Source: BS750m-G69 sp964441235
GTDB lineage: Bacteria > Fidelibacterota > UBA2242
Direction of reading: 5' to 3'
NCBI GenBank assembly: GCA_964441235.1
Contig: CAYTUQ010000066.1
Location: forward strand, 1-18,881
DNA: 18,881 nt
Shown here: in pieces, positions 16,119-18,881 of the stretch
How the letters are laid out: every line of letters begins with the position of its first letter
Position numbering within the stretch: position 1 is the first letter of the stretch
Made by a program: the position numbers and the translations under genes
Notes under the pieces: generated by a model
Seen by the model: the letters and a program-made list of their open reading frames with translations, nothing else
Told to the model about the DNA's origin: nothing
Database searches by the model: none

Positions 16119-18467
16119 ATGAATAAACTCAAACATATAAAATGTATTATCCTTTTTGGACTACTTATTGTAACAACGAATCTAACATTAATAAAAGCGG
16201 AAGAATGGCAGCCTAAAGCTACGAATCGTCAAAGAATAAATTTTAATGCTAATTGGCTTTTTTTTCGAGGGGTGATAAGGGAGAATGCAGCTAAACATCC
16301 ATCCTTCAAGGACATAAATTGGCAGGCAGTTCATTTGCCTCATTCTCCCCTGATAACGCCACTCAGGCATCCCTGGAAACCGGATAACGAAGGAATAAAC
16401 TGGTATCGCAAACATTTCCAATTGCCTGAGGCACATAAGGGACGTAAAATATTTATAGAGTTTGAAGCGGCGGATCAGGTCGCTGATGTTTGGATAAACG
16501 GCGCCCATCTTGTAACGCATGTAGGCTCGTATTTGCCTTTTACAATTGATATTACAGATTATATAAAATTAGGTAATCATACTAATGTTATTGCTGTCAA
16601 GGTAAACAATTTTACTGATAAAGATATTCCTGTTTATGGAAATTGGATTAGTCATGGTGGTCTATACAGGGACGTTCATTTGCATATTACCGATCGGCTT
16701 CATATTACAGATGCTGTGTATGCAAAGAAAACGGCTGGTGGTGGTGTCTTTGTCACCTATCCACTGGTAAACGAATCTTTTGCGCATATTAACATAAAAA
16801 CGCATGTTTTAAATGAATATCAGCAGGCAAAAAACTGCAAAATAAAAACACATCTTGTTGATGCAAATCACCGCCTGGTTTCCACGGTTGAAGATCAACA
16901 AATTATCAATGCGGGAGATGACTATACATTTGATCAGCTAATACAGCTGACTGATTTTCATCTCTGGTATCCGAATCATCCTTACCTTTATAAAATCCAA
17001 ACGAAAATTTTTGATGATGAAGTATTGGTGGATCATTATCAGACTATAATCGGCATCCGACGAATCCAATTTAGTCATGACGGCGGTTTGACCATAAATG
17101 GCGAACGATTTATGTTTATGGGAACCAATCGTGTGCAAGATTATCCCTATGTAGCATGGGCATTCCCAAATTCAGCTCAAAGACGAGATGCTCTTCACCT
17201 AAAAGAGGGAGGCTTTCAGTATGTTCGTTCGTCACACAATCCGCAAGATCCTTCGTTTTTAGATGCTTGTGACGAATTTGGAATTCTGGTTATGGATTGT
17301 ATCCCTGGATTTCAATATATTGGCGGACCTCAATTTCGAGAACATTCATATCAAAATATTAGAGAAATGATCCGAAGGGATCGAAACCATCCTTCTGTGA
17401 TTCTGTGGGAATTATCGTTAAACGAAACAGATTTCGATTCAAGTTTTGCGGAAAAAGCAATGCGAATTGGTCATAAAGAATATCCAGGAGATCAATGTTT
17501 TATTGCGGGTTGGAAATTTCCTTCTATATACGATGTCTTTATTCGGGCATCCCAACACGGTGCCAGAGACTATTCTGAAAACACGCCACTGGTTATTAGT
17601 GAATACGGACACTGGGATTATGGCGCCGGCAATAGCACGAGCGACGTCGATAGAGAAGATGGTGAAGTTGCCATGTTGGTCCAGGCACAAAATCATCAAG
17701 AATCGTTGAATTTGAATCGCGGATTATCGTTCCTCTGTGGAGATGGTCTCTGGGTTGGCATAGATTTTCAGTGCTTTCCATCCGGAGTGATTGATTATTT
17801 TCGAATACCTAAATTTTCTTATTACTTTTATCAAAGCCAGCGGGATCCTCATCTAATTTTAAAAGACATTGATAGTGGACCCATGGTTTACATTGCCAAT
17901 TATTGGACAGAAAATTCACCTCGAACAGTTACAGTATACAGCAATTGTGATCGCGTGAATTTATATTTAAATGACCAATTGATTGCTTCTCGAGAGCCTG
18001 ATACAGGAATATTTACAGATAATTTATTACATCCCCCTTTTACTTTTCATGATATTCCTTTTAAGCCGGGAGAATTAAAAGCAATTGGTTATATGGATAA
18101 CGAAAAGGTAGCCTCACATAGTAGACGGACTCCTGGGCAAGCAGAATTTATTGATCTTCGTTTTGATCTCAAAGGTGCTGCAATGGCAAATGGAGAAAAC
18201 ATGTTTTTTGTGTATGCTTCAGTTGTCGATGAAAGCGGTACAATTGTACGTGACGTTCAAAAGGAAATATTATTTGGCGTAACAGGTTCCGGTATATTAA
18301 TAAGCCCTGAACGAGTAGAAACCGAAGCAGGAACAGCTACGGCATTGATTCGGACTACTACTCAATCCGGACAAATTGTTATTAAAGCCAAAACTGAAGG
18401 TCTGCAAGAAGCTGTTGTTTCTAAAAATTGTATTAATAGCATTAGCACATCTTATTTATTCAGGTAA
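16119..18467 (+). CDS. Second GH2 glycoside hydrolase, probable beta-galactosidase
   Basis: A 782-aa secreted GH2 enzyme with signal peptide (IILFGLLIVTTNLTLIKA). It has the N-terminal jelly roll (INWYRKHFQLP, DVWINGAHL), the Ig-like domain (ending YQTIIGIRRIQF), the TIM barrel (LTINGERFMFMGTNR, VRSSHNPQDPSFLD, MIRRDRNHPSVILWE) and C-terminal beta domains. The acid/base is Glu436 in LSLNETD, where the usual GNE is replaced by LNE, and the nucleophile is Glu495 in LVISEYGHWDYG. It is only distantly similar to the GH2 at 11592 and need not share its specificity; other beta-glycosidase activities are possible. It follows the GH53 remnant by 16 bases, so the two probably formed one transcription unit. 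The ribosome-binding site is weak (AGAAAG). Codon and base use are AT-richer than in genes 2824-15538. It has no sorting tail. Confidence 0.9.
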   Translation: MNKLKHIKCIILFGLLIVTTNLTLIKAEEWQPKATNRQRINFNANWLFFRGVIRENAAKHPSFKDINWQAVHLPHSPLITPLRHPWKPDNEGINWYRKHFQLPEAHKGRKIFIEFEAADQVADVWINGAHLVTHVGSYLPFTIDITDYIKLGNHTNVIAVKVNNFTDKDIPVYGNWISHGGLYRDVHLHITDRLHITDAVYAKKTAGGGVFVTYPLVNESFAHINIKTHVLNEYQQAKNCKIKTHLVDANHRLVSTVEDQQIINAGDDYTFDQLIQLTDFHLWYPNHPYLYKIQTKIFDDEVLVDHYQTIIGIRRIQFSHDGGLTINGERFMFMGTNRVQDYPYVAWAFPNSAQRRDALHLKEGGFQYVRSSHNPQDPSFLDACDEFGILVMDCIPGFQYIGGPQFREHSYQNIREMIRRDRNHPSVILWELSLNETDFDSSFAEKAMRIGHKEYPGDQCFIAGWKFPSIYDVFIRASQHGARDYSENTPLVISEYGHWDYGAGNSTSDVDREDGEVAMLVQAQNHQESLNLNRGLSFLCGDGLWVGIDFQCFPSGVIDYFRIPKFSYYFYQSQRDPHLILKDIDSGPMVYIANYWTENSPRTVTVYSNCDRVNLYLNDQLIASREPDTGIFTDNLLHPPFTFHDIPFKPGELKAIGYMDNEKVASHSRRTPGQAEFIDLRFDLKGAAMANGENMFFVYASVVDESGTIVRDVQKEILFGVTGSGILISPERVETEAGTATALIRTTTQSGQIVIKAKTEGLQEAVVSKNCINSISTSYLFR

Positions 18468-18484
18468 TTGAGCAGGTAATTGAG
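18461..18484 (+). repeat. 12-bp perfect tandem duplication over the GH2 stop codon
   Basis: CAGGTAATTGAG occurs twice in tandem (18461-18472, 18473-18484). The TAA stop of the second GH2 (18465-18467) is inside the first copy. It is probably a small slippage duplication with no effect on the protein. Confidence 0.9.
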
Positions 18485-18528
18485 TAACATTTGGACTAAA
18501 ATGAAAGTTTTTTATATAATATTATCGA

Positions 18529-18708
18529 ATGGAAAGTATAAAAACTTTTGCAATTATAAACAGTTACTGGAGAAGTTATACATTTTTCAGACAGTTTCGT
18601 TGGCCAAAAAAGCCCCATTGTCCACGATGTAAAAATACTGTTCTTTGGAAATTGAAAGACAACTGTTTTAAGTGGAAACTAAGTACTCTTTGTGATTTGT
18701 GCGATTAG
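18529..18708 (+). pseudogene. Remnant of an IS1595-like transposase (zinc ribbon only)
   Basis: A 59-aa frame, ATG 18529 to TAG 18706, contains FFRQFRWPKKPHCPRCKN, then LWKLKDNCFKWKL, ending in CDLCD. The order FxWPxxPxCPxC followed by a second cysteine pair is the N-terminal zinc ribbon of IS1595-type transposases (known family feature). The catalytic DDE part is absent from the remaining 173 bases, so this is a truncated fossil. No start signal or inverted repeats are evident. Confidence 0.6.
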
Positions 18709-18746
18709 TGTTTTTGCGATGTAATAATTTTTGTTTATCAATTAGT

Positions 18747-18784
18747 AAGGAACTAACTCAGCGCGAGCGTTGGGGTAGTTCCTT
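18747..18784 (+). terminator. Long hairpin with T-rich tail, likely intrinsic terminator or palindromic repeat
   Basis: AAGGAACTA (18747-18755) pairs with TAGTTCCTT (18776-18784). The inner part (CTCAGCG against CGTTGGG with G-T pairs, loop CGAG) extends the stem with one mismatch. It is followed by TGTTTCTTTTGGGTTTTTC, a T-rich run typical of Rho-independent termination. It lies 38 bases after the transposase remnant. The rest of the right end (18785-18881) is AT-rich and holds nothing I recognise. Confidence 0.6.
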
Positions 18785-18881
18785 TGTTTCTTTTGGGTTT
18801 TTCATAAATTTTTAAGAGATATCACAAAGTAATTTGCTTTAAATATTGATATAGGCAAATTCGCACTTAGTAAAAGTAGGT

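Noticed and set aside
1..18881. CRISPR arrays, tRNA or rRNA genes
   Set aside because: No regularly spaced repeats beyond those listed and no recognisable structural RNA sequence.

Overview
The window looks like a chromosomal segment of a Gram-negative bacterium from the Bacteroidota / FCB superphylum, possibly a lineage outside the classical Bacteroidetes such as Calditrichota, Ignavibacteriota or KSB1-like; this placement is inference. It carries a SusC/SusD pair, two C-terminal sorting tails of the type IX secretion (T9SS) class with the YPNPFN motif, and lipoprotein and Sec signal peptides. Several starts have good Shine-Dalgarno sequences. Its main content is a polysaccharide utilisation locus (PUL) aimed at beta-1,4-galactan or arabinogalactan, that is, pectin side chains.

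Layout. At 53-1093 lies an insertion sequence with perfect 30-bp inverted repeats. Its transposase is IS256-like with an N-terminal zinc ribbon, and the reading frame is broken at an A7 run. Directly to its right (1102-1314) is a lipoprotein stub, probably the remains of a gene cut down around the IS. A membrane-anchored winged-helix regulator follows on the minus strand (1351-2634). The divergent intergenic region (2635-2823) contains a perfect 11-bp tandem repeat just upstream of a recognisable -35/-10 pair, a plausible binding site for that regulator.

From 2824 to 15538 all genes run on the plus strand with short gaps: SusC transporter, SusD lipoprotein, GH53 endo-galactanase lipoprotein, an 875-aa clan GH-A glycosidase of uncertain family (GH147-like or GH5-like), a GH2 beta-galactosidase, and a 472-aa T9SS-tailed protein made of two almost identical modules. 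A strong hairpin (559-587 past 15000) closes this block. The likely division of labour is as follows: the surface endo-galactanase cuts the polymer, SusCD imports oligosaccharides, and periplasmic exo-enzymes release galactose. The two-module protein may do glycan capture at the surface.

After the hairpin the DNA becomes visibly more AT-rich. Here there is a decayed second GH53 (15599-16102): signal peptide, first GH53 strand, an in-frame stop, then the T9SS tail, with the whole catalytic barrel missing. An intact second GH2 enzyme (16119-18467) follows. The right end holds a 59-aa remnant of an IS1595-like transposase zinc ribbon and a long terminator-like hairpin.

The most interesting points are the regulator/operator arrangement, the non-canonical repeated T9SS protein in the position of a surface glycan-binding protein, the GH-A enzyme with unassigned accessory domains, and the GH53 catalytic deletion that left its export signals in frame. 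There is no CRISPR array, tRNA or rRNA that I can see.
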